From contig NZ_JAELVS010000002.1 of NCBI RefSeq assembly GCF_016427555.1, positions 488,204 through 552,203 of the forward strand: 64,000 nt of DNA, read 5' to 3'. Position 1 is the first letter of the stretch. Each line of letters starts with the position of its first letter. The notes under the pieces are model-generated. The model did no database searches and was not told the DNA's origin. It saw nothing but the letters and a program-made list of their open reading frames with translations. This document shows positions 34,543-43,686 of this stretch, one piece after another. Origin of the DNA: Marinobacter litoralis (GTDB taxonomy: Bacteria > Pseudomonadota > Gammaproteobacteria > Pseudomonadales > Oleiphilaceae). The position numbers and the translations under genes are program-made.

Positions 34543-35958
34543 TCAATTTTCATCTTTACTCCTGCTTGTGTTTTTCTTGTTATCCGCTTTTTGCTCATCT
34601 TCCGGCTTAGGCCAGTTCGCCTTTTTCTTCTCGCATTCCACGATGCCACTGCTGCTTAATCGCAAGCTCCAGCGTTGTGCAGACAGGTGTTGTTGGCCGG
34701 GCTGGGAATACACCAGAAGCAGGTCGTAGTCGTGCTGTTTTTCAATGGGATGCGCTTTGATCTTGGAGGTGAGATCGTCTTTTTCGCTCCAGGCGTACAG
34801 CTTGTTGGTTGTGGGCTGAATCATTTCACACAGGGCATCGCAATCCAGGCTCAGGCGTTCCTGCAGGTGGCTCTTTTCCAGCGCCGAGTGATCAAAGTAG
34901 GTAACCGAGCGGTAGCACACGATTTGTTGCGCTTCGTTCGTTACCCATTTGCCGGAGCTTTCTTTTACTTGCTTGGGCAAATCTGCACGTTTTCGATAAT
35001 CCAGCCACACGCGTTTGCCGGCGAACGGTTTGTTGGTGTATGGCGTTAACAGCCGAATCTTCCAACGGGGTTTGCCTTTACGGAGCCAGCGGGTGATGGC
35101 CGTTATCATGTCGTCGCGCAGCAGATCCCGAACAGCGTAAATGAGCGCAATGCCGAACAACAGGCTGAGCGAAAGCTGCTCGCTGATGGTGCGGGTGTTG
35201 AACAAGATGTAGGTAAACAGCGCCATAATGAGTGTGGTTGAAACGGCCTTTACCATTTTGCGGGTGCCTTCGCCCAGCTCGATGACTTTTGGCCGGAGTA
35301 GTACCGGGTACTCAAGCAGGCGGTGGTAAAGACCCATTCGGTTCCATACCCGCGTGGCATCGCCTTTGAAACTGCTTTTGTATTCGTGTTCCTTGCGGTG
35401 TTGGTATTCTCGTTCGAGAAACTCGATGACAGACGCCCGAATCTCTTCACCCAGCTCGTCAAAATCTTCCATTGCCAGGCATTCCAGAAAAAACTGTTCG
35501 GTATGCCAGGAGTAATAAATGTCTGCCAGGCGGTAATAGCGCTGCTGGCTGCTTTTGGCTGGGGAAGAGTTGCGTAAACGTTGGGCGAAGTTACGGCTTA
35601 GGCGCAGGGCGCGTTTGATCAGATCCACACTCAGGCCACTACTTTCAATTTGCTGGCGCAGCCGCTCCATGGAGGCGCGATACTGAAACAGCCAGGAGCC
35701 GAAGGTGATTTCGTAGTGGGGAGAGAGCAGGGCGAATGCATGGTTGGATTTGCCGATGCGGTCCTGCTCTGGCAGGCCGAGCAAACTGAACCGATGCTCG
35801 ATGGAGGTAAACAGAAACTGCTGTTCTGAGAGCGTCCAGGACGTCAGGCTGTCTTCATGGGGGGTGAACAGATACAGGTCTACCTGATAGCGCCCCGGTT
35901 CTGACACAGTGCGAGTCAGCTGCAGGCGATGATTCCCTTTGCGTTTCATCAAAAACAC
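34543..35958 (-). CDS. Hypothetical protein with two central transmembrane helices
   Basis: The 471-residue protein is not recognised. The GTG start follows GGGAGAG by 4 bases. The N-terminal 220 residues are charged and mostly helical with conserved-looking aromatic positions (HTEQFFLECLAMEDFDELGEE). Two hydrophobic helices lie at about 238-276 (VSTTLIMALFTYILF and LSLSLLFGIALIYAV). The C-terminal region is beta-rich and ends in a very charged tail with KADNKKNTSRSKDEN. Both termini are probably cytoplasmic. It is flanked by unrelated genes and likely transcribed alone. Confidence 0.75.
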   Translation of the reverse strand: MFLMKRKGNHRLQLTRTVSEPGRYQVDLYLFTPHEDSLTSWTLSEQQFLFTSIEHRFSLLGLPEQDRIGKSNHAFALLSPHYEITFGSWLFQYRASMERLRQQIESSGLSVDLIKRALRLSRNFAQRLRNSSPAKSSQQRYYRLADIYYSWHTEQFFLECLAMEDFDELGEEIRASVIEFLEREYQHRKEHEYKSSFKGDATRVWNRMGLYHRLLEYPVLLRPKVIELGEGTRKMVKAVSTTLIMALFTYILFNTRTISEQLSLSLLFGIALIYAVRDLLRDDMITAITRWLRKGKPRWKIRLLTPYTNKPFAGKRVWLDYRKRADLPKQVKESSGKWVTNEAQQIVCYRSVTYFDHSALEKSHLQERLSLDCDALCEMIQPTTNKLYAWSEKDDLTSKIKAHPIEKQHDYDLLLVYSQPGQQHLSAQRWSLRLSSSGIVECEKKKANWPKPEDEQKADNKKNTSRSKDEN

Positions 35959-36141
35959 ATTGCTCTCCCAACAACCAAGGCACGCTTTTGGATATAACTT
36001 GGTGAATCCGGCGATTTTTCAAAGATATAGCTACGTCTTAGAGTATAGGAAAACCTCGTGTTGCCGCTAGTATTCGACAGTCGTAGCAAGTTGTCTGATA
36101 CTGGGCGCATCCTAATAATTAAGCGGTTCGGAGATCTCGAT

Positions 36142-36924
36142 ATGGCAGAGTTGCTGACAATCAACACCGATGAACAAGGCATCACAACGTTGACACTAAA
36201 TCAGCCGGAGCGGCGCAACAGTCTCTCGCTGGACATGCTCACCGTATTGGGTGATGCGCTTTCGGATATTGCGAGGAATGCATCGTCCCGAGTGGTTGTG
36301 CTGTCGGCAGCGGGCCATGTTTTTTGTGCTGGCCACGATCTTAAAGAGATTCGTAGTCAGTTTGACAGCTACGCGTTTCAAAAAAAGCTGTTCGAGAAAT
36401 GCAGTGAAGTGATGCAGCAAATCGTTAACCTGCCACAACCAGTGATCGCCCGGGTGGCAGGCGTGGCCACGGCGGCTGGCTGTCAGCTGGTGGCCAGCTG
36501 TGATCTGGCGGTTGCGGAAGCCGGAGCGCGCTTCGCGACACCGGGCGTGAACATTGGTTTGTTCTGTTCCACACCGATGGTAGCGCTGTCCCGTAATGTG
36601 TCTCGCAAACATGCCATGGAGATGCTGCTAACCGGTGACATGATCGATGCCGATCGGGCAGAGCGCATCGGGTTGGTTAACCGGGTGGTGGAGCCCGCAT
36701 TGCTGGATGAAACGGTTTACGCCATGGCGGCAACCATTGCCGGAAAATCCGCCCACACCCTGAACGTGGGCAAAACGGCCTTCTATCGCCAATTGGAAAT
36801 GCCACTTAATGAAGCCTACGAATACACCGCAGAGGTAATGGCCAGCAACGTGGTTTCGAACGATGCCAAAGAAGGCATCTCTGCCTTTTTGGATAAGCGC
36901 CAGCCAGAATGGCGCCACGAATGA
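36142..36924 (+). CDS. Enoyl-CoA hydratase/isomerase family protein (ECHDC3-like)
   Basis: The 260-residue crotonase has the oxyanion-hole segments VLSAAGHVFCAGHDLKEI near 58-75 and VAGVATAAGCQLVASCDLAVAE near 107-128, followed by FATPGVNIGLFCSTPMVALSR. The GHDLKE and CSTPMVAL pattern recalls mammalian ECHDC3 and its bacterial relatives. The ATG at 36142 has GGAGA 7 bases upstream; an upstream in-frame extension lacks support. It acts on acyl-CoA; the exact substrate is unknown. Its stop abuts the stop of the convergent DUF192 gene. Confidence 0.9.
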   Translation: MAELLTINTDEQGITTLTLNQPERRNSLSLDMLTVLGDALSDIARNASSRVVVLSAAGHVFCAGHDLKEIRSQFDSYAFQKKLFEKCSEVMQQIVNLPQPVIARVAGVATAAGCQLVASCDLAVAEAGARFATPGVNIGLFCSTPMVALSRNVSRKHAMEMLLTGDMIDADRAERIGLVNRVVEPALLDETVYAMAATIAGKSAHTLNVGKTAFYRQLEMPLNEAYEYTAEVMASNVVSNDAKEGISAFLDKRQPEWRHE

Positions 36925-37428
36925 TCAGGATGGACAGACGCCCTCAGAGGGCCAAACGAGCCTGTCGCCTTCGTCAATGCCGTGTGTTTCGAAGTAACCG
37001 GCATTCACTTCCACGGCATTCCTGAACGGTTTGCCGGCCGGATAAATCGGGCAGTCTGAGCTGCGCGAGGAAGTGCAAGGCAGCATATGACGGATGCTGA
37101 CGATCACGCCGTGTTCATCCAGAAAGGCGATGTCGAGCGGTATCAGGGTTTTGTACATCCAGAAGCCATAGCGGGCAGGGCGGTCTTCGGGGTATTCGAA
37201 CACCATCCCGGCGTTATCACCAAGATTGCGCCGGCCCATCAGGCCTTTCTGGCGTTCTTCGGAGGTGCTGGCGATTTCAACGGTGATCGGGTACTGCGAA
37301 CCACCACTCAAAAAACAGGCTTGAGCCTGTGGTAGTTCAAGCGGTGCGGTGGTTTTACCGGCTTCAGCAGCGCCACAGCCCGCCAAAGCCATTGCGCAGA
37401 CGGGAATTAAAGCGGTAAAGATCTTCAT
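36925..37428 (-). CDS. DUF192 lipoprotein
   Basis: The 167-residue protein starts at the ATG overlapping the ABC permease stop by four bases. A lipoprotein signal with lipobox LAGC ends near residue 18. The DUF192 domain follows: [46 protein letters not shown] and [17 protein letters not shown]. The function of DUF192 is not known. Translational coupling to the ABC permease suggests a link with export to the envelope. Confidence 0.88.
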   Translation of the reverse strand: MKIFTALIPVCAMALAGCGAAEAGKTTAPLELPQAQACFLSGGSQYPITVEIASTSEERQKGLMGRRNLGDNAGMVFEYPEDRPARYGFWMYKTLIPLDIAFLDEHGVIVSIRHMLPCTSSRSSDCPIYPAGKPFRNAVEVNAGYFETHGIDEGDRLVWPSEGVCPS

Positions 37429-38186
37429 GAACGCAAGCGATAACCGGTTTTGAAGATCCACCAAATGGTCGTCAGACACATGGCAAGGAACATCAGAGTC
37501 ATGCCCACACTCACGCCAATGTGAACGTCTGAAACGCCGTAAAACGCCCAGCGGAAGCCGCTGATAAGATACACAACCGGGTTGAAGAGGCTAATGGTTT
37601 GCCAGATTTCAGGCAGCATATCGATGGAGTAAAAGGTGCCGCCCAGAAAAACGAGTGGGGTTACGATCATCATGGGTACAATCTGCAGCTTCTCGAATCC
37701 ATCCGCCCAGATACCAATGATGAACCCGAACAAACTGAACGTAACGGCGGTCAGCGAGAGAAAGGCTACCATCCAGAACGGGTGCAGAACCGAGTAGTCA
37801 ACGAACAACCGGGCGGTAGCCAGGATGATCAAACCAAGCAAAACTGATTTGGTAGCCGCTGCGCCGACATAGCCCAATACGATTTCAAAATAGGACACCG
37901 GTGCAGACAGAACTTCGTAAATGGTGCCGGAAAATTTCGGCATGTAAATCCCGAAAGAGGCGTTGGAAATGCTCTGCATCAGCAGCGAAAGCATGACAAG
38001 GCCGGGGATGATGTAAGCTCCGTAGCTGATGCTGTCGATATCACCCATGCGGGAACCGATGGCCGAACCGAACACCACGAAATACAGGCAAGTGGAGATC
38101 ACTGGCGACAGCACGCTTTGCATCAGCGTGCGCCGCATACGCGCCATTTCAAACTTATAAATTGCTTTAACACCGTACAAATTCAT
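37425..38186 (-). CDS. ABC-2 type exporter permease, YadH-like
   Basis: The 253-residue protein has six transmembrane helices in the ABC-2 layout, with the N-terminal [31 protein letters not shown] and the segment [22 protein letters not shown] near 172. This is the pattern of YadH. Substrates of YadGH-type exporters are not defined. The ATPase gene precedes it by 24 bp and the DUF192 gene overlaps its end, forming a three-gene operon. Confidence 0.88.
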   Translation of the reverse strand: MNLYGVKAIYKFEMARMRRTLMQSVLSPVISTCLYFVVFGSAIGSRMGDIDSISYGAYIIPGLVMLSLLMQSISNASFGIYMPKFSGTIYEVLSAPVSYFEIVLGYVGAAATKSVLLGLIILATARLFVDYSVLHPFWMVAFLSLTAVTFSLFGFIIGIWADGFEKLQIVPMMIVTPLVFLGGTFYSIDMLPEIWQTISLFNPVVYLISGFRWAFYGVSDVHIGVSVGMTLMFLAMCLTTIWWIFKTGYRLRS

Positions 38187-38210
38187 TTCTATCTCCGTGC
38201 GGGCGCGGTT

Positions 38211-39131
38211 TTACTCGTTAACTAGGCCAACAAAAATCTCTTCCAGCGAGCTTTCTCGTGTTTGAAGATCACGGTACTCGATGCCCAAATCACCCAGGGT
38301 GCGCAGTAGCCGGGCAACGCCTGCCTGTTGCTGCTGGGAGTCGAAGGTATAAATCAGTTGGTAGCCGTCTTCCGACAGTTCTACAGGTTCGAGCGTCAGT
38401 TCTCCGGGTACGGCTTCAAGTTTGTTTTGCAGATGAAGGCGCAGTTCTTTCTTGCCCAGCTTGGACATCAGGCGGTCTTTTTCCTCCACCAGAATGATCT
38501 GACCCTGGCGAATTACGCCGATGCGGTCGGCCATTTCTTCGGCTTCTTCGATGTAATGGGTGGTCAGAATCACGGTGGTGCCGTTCTCGCGGAGTTTTCG
38601 TACCATCTCCCACATGTCGCGGCGCAGTTCCACATCCACCCCTGCGGTGGGCTCGTCCAGAAACAGAATGCGGGGTTCGTGGGACAAGGCCTTGGCAATC
38701 ATCACACGGCGCTTCATACCGCCGGAGAGGGACATAATTCGGTTATCCCGTTTATCCCACAACGACAGATCTTTCAGTACTTTCTCGATGTGGCTGGGTT
38801 TCGGGGCCTTGCCAAATAGCCCGCGGCTGAAAGAAACCGCATGCCATACCGTTTCGAACGAGTCGGTATTCAACTCCTGTGGGACCAGGCCGATGGCTTC
38901 TCGGGCTTTGCGATATTCTTTAACGATGTCGTAGCCGGCAGCGGTCGCGTGCCCGCTGGATTTGTTCACGATGCCACAGATAATAGAGATCAGCGTTGTT
39001 TTGCCGGCACCGTTCGGGCCGAGCAGGGCAAAAATTTCACCCGGGTAGATGTCCAGATTGATATCATTGAGCGCCTGAAAACCACCTTCATAAATCTTGT
39101 TCAGGTTCTTTATGGAGATATCCGGCTGCAC
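38211..39131 (-). CDS. ABC exporter ATP-binding protein, YadG-like
   Basis: The 306-residue ATPase has Walker [15 protein letters not shown] near 34, signature [10 protein letters not shown] near 134 and Walker [13 protein letters not shown] near 155, plus the C-terminal extension of YadG/CcmA-type exporters. The GTG start at 39131 has AGGA upstream. It energises the permease encoded next. Confidence 0.92.
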   Translation of the reverse strand: MQPDISIKNLNKIYEGGFQALNDINLDIYPGEIFALLGPNGAGKTTLISIICGIVNKSSGHATAAGYDIVKEYRKAREAIGLVPQELNTDSFETVWHAVSFSRGLFGKAPKPSHIEKVLKDLSLWDKRDNRIMSLSGGMKRRVMIAKALSHEPRILFLDEPTAGVDVELRRDMWEMVRKLRENGTTVILTTHYIEEAEEMADRIGVIRQGQIILVEEKDRLMSKLGKKELRLHLQNKLEAVPGELTLEPVELSEDGYQLIYTFDSQQQQAGVARLLRTLGDLGIEYRDLQTRESSLEEIFVGLVNE

Positions 39132-39267
39132 GGCGATGTGTCCTGTTTATGTGGGTGACTCAAACCAGAAAGCCGCACATTTTCTCATGGTGGCGGCAGT
39201 TTAGAAACCTTTGCCTTGTGCGCACATATCCCCATAATGTGGGCTTGCATACAAACTGAGGCTGAAG

Positions 39268-39717
39268 ATGTTACGTGTTTTAGGTGTGTCCGGTTTTCTG
39301 ATCGCGGTTATTGGAATAGCGTTCTGGGCACTGCAACATGCCGATGATACCGGCGAGGATGTGGCACGCCCGGAATGTGATCTTTTGGCTGGCCCATGCA
39401 GCTGGACCACACCGGAAGGCCAGTGGCAGGTTAGTCTGAAGCCGCAGCTCGTCAGTATGGGAGCGCACCGCTACGAGCTGGTTGTCGAAACCCCAAGTGC
39501 CCCTGATCGCTTTCTCGCCGTGTTGCGTGGGCGTTCGATGTACATGGGCGAGTATCCTGTGCCGTTGCAGCGGCAGTCTTCCACCCAGTTTCGCGCAGAG
39601 TTCGATGCGCCTTTATGTGCAACCGGGTCGGAGATGGTATGGCAGGTTGATCTGCAAAGCGGGCAGCAACCATTGGGAACTGAGTCCCCGGTCTTGTACT
39701 TTCAGGCGAAGATGTAA
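39268..39717 (+). CDS. Hypothetical membrane-anchored or exported protein
   Basis: The 149-residue protein has an N-terminal hydrophobic segment (VLGVSGFLIAVIGIAFWAL, about 4-22) that may anchor it, then a beta-rich domain with four cysteines, two of them close together in CDLLAGPCSW. No family is recognised. It is transcribed alone, divergent from the YadGH operon. The pattern of Cys and Trp residues fits a periplasmic disulfide-containing domain. Confidence 0.65.
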   Translation: MLRVLGVSGFLIAVIGIAFWALQHADDTGEDVARPECDLLAGPCSWTTPEGQWQVSLKPQLVSMGAHRYELVVETPSAPDRFLAVLRGRSMYMGEYPVPLQRQSSTQFRAEFDAPLCATGSEMVWQVDLQSGQQPLGTESPVLYFQAKM

Positions 39718-39768
39718 CTCATATTGTGATACTTGGCTGGCGCGGTATTGCCGGGGAGTCAAACCGGT

Positions 39769-40353
39769 TCAGATAAAGGCATTGCTGGTAACGGCTTCAT
39801 ACAAGCTGGAGGAGGCGGTTACGTGGTGGTGGTCTTCCCAGAATTTTGCACCGTCAAGTCCAGCCCGATAACAGGCCAGCAAGATGTTGCTGGATGTTAG
39901 CGTGGCAATGGTTTGCATCGCTTCCGATTGGCGCATGCCGGTTTTTCGGCTGGCAATTCCCGCAACAATAGCGATTAATCCGTCGGTGTGGCGCGCGGGC
40001 TTGGGGCATAAGGAACAGCTGGCGCCATAGAGCCAGGCGGTGGCGTATGCCCGCACAGCCGGCGGCGCTTCCGCTAACGCCAACCCCTTCAATTGGCAAT
40101 CCCGCTCCTGCAAACCCGCCAGTATATGCAGCTTTGAGCACAAATCAGCACGGTCCAGAGCGATAGTAGCAGGTGGTTTCGCCGGGGAGCGGGGGCGTTT
40201 GCCTGATGGCGGCAGGCAATCACGGTTAGTGAATGAAGTAAGGCCCTGAGGCTCAGCAAACTCGTGACGACTTAAACGGTACATCCGCACCACTAACAAG
40301 CCGAGCAATAACAGAAGTCCGATTTGAGTTATTGCCACCACTCCGTAAGCCAT
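39769..40353 (-). CDS. Hypothetical membrane-anchored protein downstream of selenate-type ABC genes
   Basis: The 194-residue protein starts at the ATG at 40353, with AGGAA about 10 bases upstream; the open frame continues upstream without support. One N-terminal transmembrane helix (VVAITQIGLLLLLGLLVVRMY, about 5-25) is followed by a Pro/basic linker and a helical domain with six cysteines, including CSLC. No family is recognised. It lies 156 bp after the ABC permease in the same direction and may share its transcript, but a role in selenium handling is only a guess. Confidence 0.6.
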   Translation of the reverse strand: MAYGVVAITQIGLLLLLGLLVVRMYRLSRHEFAEPQGLTSFTNRDCLPPSGKRPRSPAKPPATIALDRADLCSKLHILAGLQERDCQLKGLALAEAPPAVRAYATAWLYGASCSLCPKPARHTDGLIAIVAGIASRKTGMRQSEAMQTIATLTSSNILLACYRAGLDGAKFWEDHHHVTASSSLYEAVTSNAFI

Positions 40354-40509
40354 TGCGCTAAGTTCCTGAAAGCATTGTTGATGCGTTGCTTGATGGCGGC
40401 GAGTGTAACATTGAGTAACGGATGCCCGGTGCAACCCGTTCCACAGTTCGCGGCGGATTGCGCTCGGACTTGTTGATCTGTGACGCTTGTCCCAACGGGT
40501 TTGGGAATT

Positions 40510-41976
40510 TCAGCAGGTAGGCATGGTTTTGAGGGCGAGCTTTCGTCGAATGTAACGGCCGAGTGCGTCCACGCCAATGTTGAGTAGCGCGGTGATCAAT
40601 ATCAGGACCATTGCCCGGTCAAAGCGAATGTTCTGGATAGCACTGTCTACATAGAAGCCCAGTGTGTAGATGCCCAGGATACCCAGAATGGCGGTCTCCC
40701 GCATGATGATTTCCCACCGGTAAAACAGAAACGCCAGAAAAGAGCGGTATACACGGGGAAGCAGTTCCCAGCTGTAACGTGACAGGCCGGTAGGCGCATC
40801 CGGACGCAGCTCAATGGTATTGGTTTGCCGGCCAATCAGGTGGCCAATAATACCGCCATTATGCAGCGCCAGCGCGACTACCGCCGGGAGCATGGAAGGC
40901 CCCCAAAGCTGCAGCAGAATATACGCGAGGATGTATTCCGGCGTGGAGCGGGCGATAACCAGAAAAATATGACCCGATGTACGCCGGACCGGCCCGCCAA
41001 AGTGCCTGGAAATAAGTGGGAAAGCCAGCAGCGACAGGATGCCGGTGGCGACCAGAGCAATCTGGGTGAGAACGACTGTATTCCATATGCCGGGCAACGC
41101 CTCGCTGACCCAGACATCGGCCATCCATTCGGATAGCCCGATGAATCCCTCACCGTTGCGGATGGGTGCCGGAACAATGTCTTCAGTGAAGAACCTTTTT
41201 ACGTTGCCCCAAATGATGGGCATGCCATCACCCAGGAAAAACGGTGCTGCCAGTACATAAGCCGGAAGAAGCTTGGGGCGAACCCAAAGAGGCATAGTGG
41301 CAATCAGAACGTAAAACAGCACAAGCATGGCGCCGGCATCGGAATACAGGCCTTGGGAAAAGGATGACTCCAGATAAAAGCCGAGCGTGGGCAGGCCAAC
41401 AAACCCGAGAATGGCCGAAGAGCGCATGCCGCATTCAAGGCGATAGGCGGTGTAGGTACGCAGCTGTACCCAGCAGTCGGGAATTTTGGTGTAGAGAAAC
41501 GCGGAGATCGCCGTTGTGCCGGGCGGCAGCAGTCGACCCGGCTCCGGGTCTGATTCTTCGAAGATCTCCGAATACACTTTGGCAAAAATGCCGGCATAAG
41601 GAATGGCGATGGCCAGCACACCGGTAAGCGGGTGAAAACCGAAAAACTGAAGAAAGATCAGCGCCCAGAACAGTTCATGGATAGAGCGTATGAACGCGCA
41701 GAACATGCGCACGGGTAAGAACCGGTATACCAGCGAGAGCGCGAATCCGCATACGCTGCCCAGGGCCACGCCGACAAAGGCAAACGCGACCGTGCGAAGC
41801 AGTGCTGTCAGTAACCCTTCGGTGCTGAAGAAATTAGGCGTTACGATGCCCCAGAACAGCCGGCCTAAATCCTGCCAGGGGTTTGCCGTGGTAATGGCAA
41901 TGTCAGCCACCAACAAACCGGCTATGGCGATTGCCAGAAAGATGAAGCTAGTGCGGACGGTCGGGTAGGCGAACAT
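40510..41976 (-). CDS. Fused (duplicated) PhnE-type ABC permease, putative selenate uptake
   Basis: The 488-residue protein holds two PhnE-like permease halves in one chain. The first has IPYAGIFAKVYSEIFEESDPEPGRLLPPG near 124-152, the EAA-like cytoplasmic loop, and GFVGLPTLGFYL. The second has ALHNGGIIGHLIGRQTNTIE near 373 and GILGIYTLGFYVDSAIQNIRF near 436. Separate PhnE subunits form dimers; fusion gives an asymmetric pore. The operon resembles those annotated as putative selenate ABC transporters. It follows the ATPase gene by 17 bp. Confidence 0.87.
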   Translation of the reverse strand: MFAYPTVRTSFIFLAIAIAGLLVADIAITTANPWQDLGRLFWGIVTPNFFSTEGLLTALLRTVAFAFVGVALGSVCGFALSLVYRFLPVRMFCAFIRSIHELFWALIFLQFFGFHPLTGVLAIAIPYAGIFAKVYSEIFEESDPEPGRLLPPGTTAISAFLYTKIPDCWVQLRTYTAYRLECGMRSSAILGFVGLPTLGFYLESSFSQGLYSDAGAMLVLFYVLIATMPLWVRPKLLPAYVLAAPFFLGDGMPIIWGNVKRFFTEDIVPAPIRNGEGFIGLSEWMADVWVSEALPGIWNTVVLTQIALVATGILSLLAFPLISRHFGGPVRRTSGHIFLVIARSTPEYILAYILLQLWGPSMLPAVVALALHNGGIIGHLIGRQTNTIELRPDAPTGLSRYSWELLPRVYRSFLAFLFYRWEIIMRETAILGILGIYTLGFYVDSAIQNIRFDRAMVLILITALLNIGVDALGRYIRRKLALKTMPTC

Positions 41977-41993
41977 GAATAGTGATGGGCCAG

Positions 41994-42644
41994 TCAGTAA
42001 ATCGAAGCGATGTCTGACGCTACCAAATTGGCAGCGGGTTCATCCAGCGCTATCTGGCCGTCTTGAATGCCAATAATCCGGTCGCAGTAAGCAAGTGCCA
42101 TCTCCACATCGTGCAGTGCAACAATACTGGTCGCAAAGCGGCCGGTCAGTAACTTCATAGCGGCATGGGCCATAGGACCATCCAGGGCCGAAATAGGTTC
42201 GTCGGCTAACAGTATAGGCGCTTGGCGATAAAGTGAGCGGGCAATGGCTACCCGTTGGCGTTGACCACCCGACAAAGCGGCCGCCGGTATCCAAAGCTTC
42301 TCGGAAATCGAAAGTTCGTCCAGCAGGGTTTTGACCGCATTTTTGTCCTTCGAGAAGGGGCGCATCAACGTCAGGGTGTTGTACCAGGTTGGATGTTGGT
42401 CGAGCTGGCCGATAAACACGTTGTGGAACACCGGCAGTGCGTTTACCAGCCCCAGGCCTTGCGGTATGAGCGACGCTTTCTGTTGCAGCCGTTCGTATAA
42501 CACGTTAATCAGTGTTGATTTACCCGCGCCACTTTTGCCGACCAAGGCAATGTGTTCACCTTCGTTGATGTGAAGAGACAACGGGCCTATCACCCGCTGT
42601 CCTTCAAAACTGGCTGTCAGGCCATGAAAATCAACCTCTGACAT
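41994..42644 (-). CDS. PhnC-type ABC transporter ATPase, putative selenate uptake
   Basis: The 216-residue ATPase is short for PhnC but complete: Walker A ALVGKSGAGKST near 34, Q-loop LIPQGLGLVNALPVFHNV near 58, signature ALSGGQRQRVAIARSL near 120, Walker B ILLADEPISALDG near 143 and switch His in VALHDVEMAL near 174. It overlaps the binding-protein gene by one base (ATG and TAA share A). It drives the fused permease. Confidence 0.88.
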   Translation of the reverse strand: MSEVDFHGLTASFEGQRVIGPLSLHINEGEHIALVGKSGAGKSTLINVLYERLQQKASLIPQGLGLVNALPVFHNVFIGQLDQHPTWYNTLTLMRPFSKDKNAVKTLLDELSISEKLWIPAAALSGGQRQRVAIARSLYRQAPILLADEPISALDGPMAHAAMKLLTGRFATSIVALHDVEMALAYCDRIIGIQDGQIALDEPAANLVASDIASIY

Positions 42645-43522
42645 TAATCCAGGATTCCAATGTTAACGGCCGTCTTACGGATTGGTTCGTAATCGTCGTT
42701 GGACGCTGGAATGAATCCGGACCGGGGAAAGCTTTCAAGCAGAGCAGGATCGTCCAGTTCCAGGAGCGCATTGGTTACACGGTCTTTGAAGCCTTCTCCG
42801 AAGGTTTCGTTAACGTCGCCACGAATGGTCCACTGGTAGTCAGGGTAGGCCGGTGTTTTCCAAATCACCTGAACGGCATCGGTATCGATGTTGCCGTTGG
42901 CCAGTTCTTTCTCCCAAACCTGAAAGTTCAGCGCACCAACTTGATAGGTGCCAGCTTCAACCAGACGCAGCGTACGGGTGTGGTTGCCGCTGAAACCAAC
43001 GCGAGAAAATACCGAGTCGGGGGCTTCGTCGAAGGTATCGCGAATGTAGAATTCCGGCATCAAGCGCCCGGACGTGGAACCTTTGGAACCAAAGGTGAAG
43101 GTTTTTCCACGAAGCTGTTCCTCAAGACTTTCCAGTGAATCGGAAGGCTCGATACCGGTTTCGGTATTGGCGATGAAATACGTCTCGAAGGCTTCGTCTT
43201 CTACACCTTGCGCAATCGCTTCGGAGCCATCAACCAGTCGGCGTGCCTGAACACCGGAAAGGCCGCCAAACCACGCCAGCTGCACTTGATTGTTGCGGAA
43301 CGCCGATACCGCTGCGGCATAGGACTTCACCGGGATGTAGCGAACTTCTACGTCCAGCTTTTCTTCAAGGTAATCGGCTACGCCCTGAAAGCGCTCAACC
43401 AACTTGGTTTCGTCTTCGTCGGGGATTGCGGTAAAAATGAAGGTTTCTGCTTGAGCTGCTGAAAACACAAACATTGAGATAAGGCCAGTGGCTAACCACT
43501 TGCGCAATTGTTTCATCGCCAT
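42644..43522 (-). CDS. PhnD-like periplasmic binding protein, putative selenate ABC transporter
   Basis: The protein has a signal peptide (MAMKQLRKWLATGLISMFVFSAAQA, then ETFIF) and a PhnD-type binding domain with VRYIPVKSYAAAVSAFRNNQVQLAWFGGLSGVQAR and the FTFGSKGSTSGRLMPEFYI anion-site region. Of three in-frame ATG codons, the one at 43522 has AAGGA at proper distance; at 43531 the same AAGGA abuts the codon. PhnD relatives bind phosphonate, phosphite or similar oxyanions. The TIGR-type subgroup beside selenium genes is named putative selenate binding protein, and the senB neighbour supports that here. Confidence 0.87.
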   Translation of the reverse strand: MAMKQLRKWLATGLISMFVFSAAQAETFIFTAIPDEDETKLVERFQGVADYLEEKLDVEVRYIPVKSYAAAVSAFRNNQVQLAWFGGLSGVQARRLVDGSEAIAQGVEDEAFETYFIANTETGIEPSDSLESLEEQLRGKTFTFGSKGSTSGRLMPEFYIRDTFDEAPDSVFSRVGFSGNHTRTLRLVEAGTYQVGALNFQVWEKELANGNIDTDAVQVIWKTPAYPDYQWTIRGDVNETFGEGFKDRVTNALLELDDPALLESFPRSGFIPASNDDYEPIRKTAVNIGILD

Positions 43523-43686
43523 GGAATTCATTCCTTTGTTATTTCAGATCAGCGAGGGAAAGGCGGGTGCCAATATCCGTTTCAGGATACCTTGAATTAT
43601 GCGTTTGATGAACCGCTTTCCACGTCAATACTTTACCTAACGCATCTCGCCATGCAGAATCTTTGAAACCTCCGAACGTGGCGATT

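Noticed and set aside
40329..40577. 82-codon minus-strand frame after the ABC permease
   Set aside because: Its only start lies inside the permease gene and no ATG, GTG or TTG is found after the permease stop, so translation of the remaining part is unlikely.
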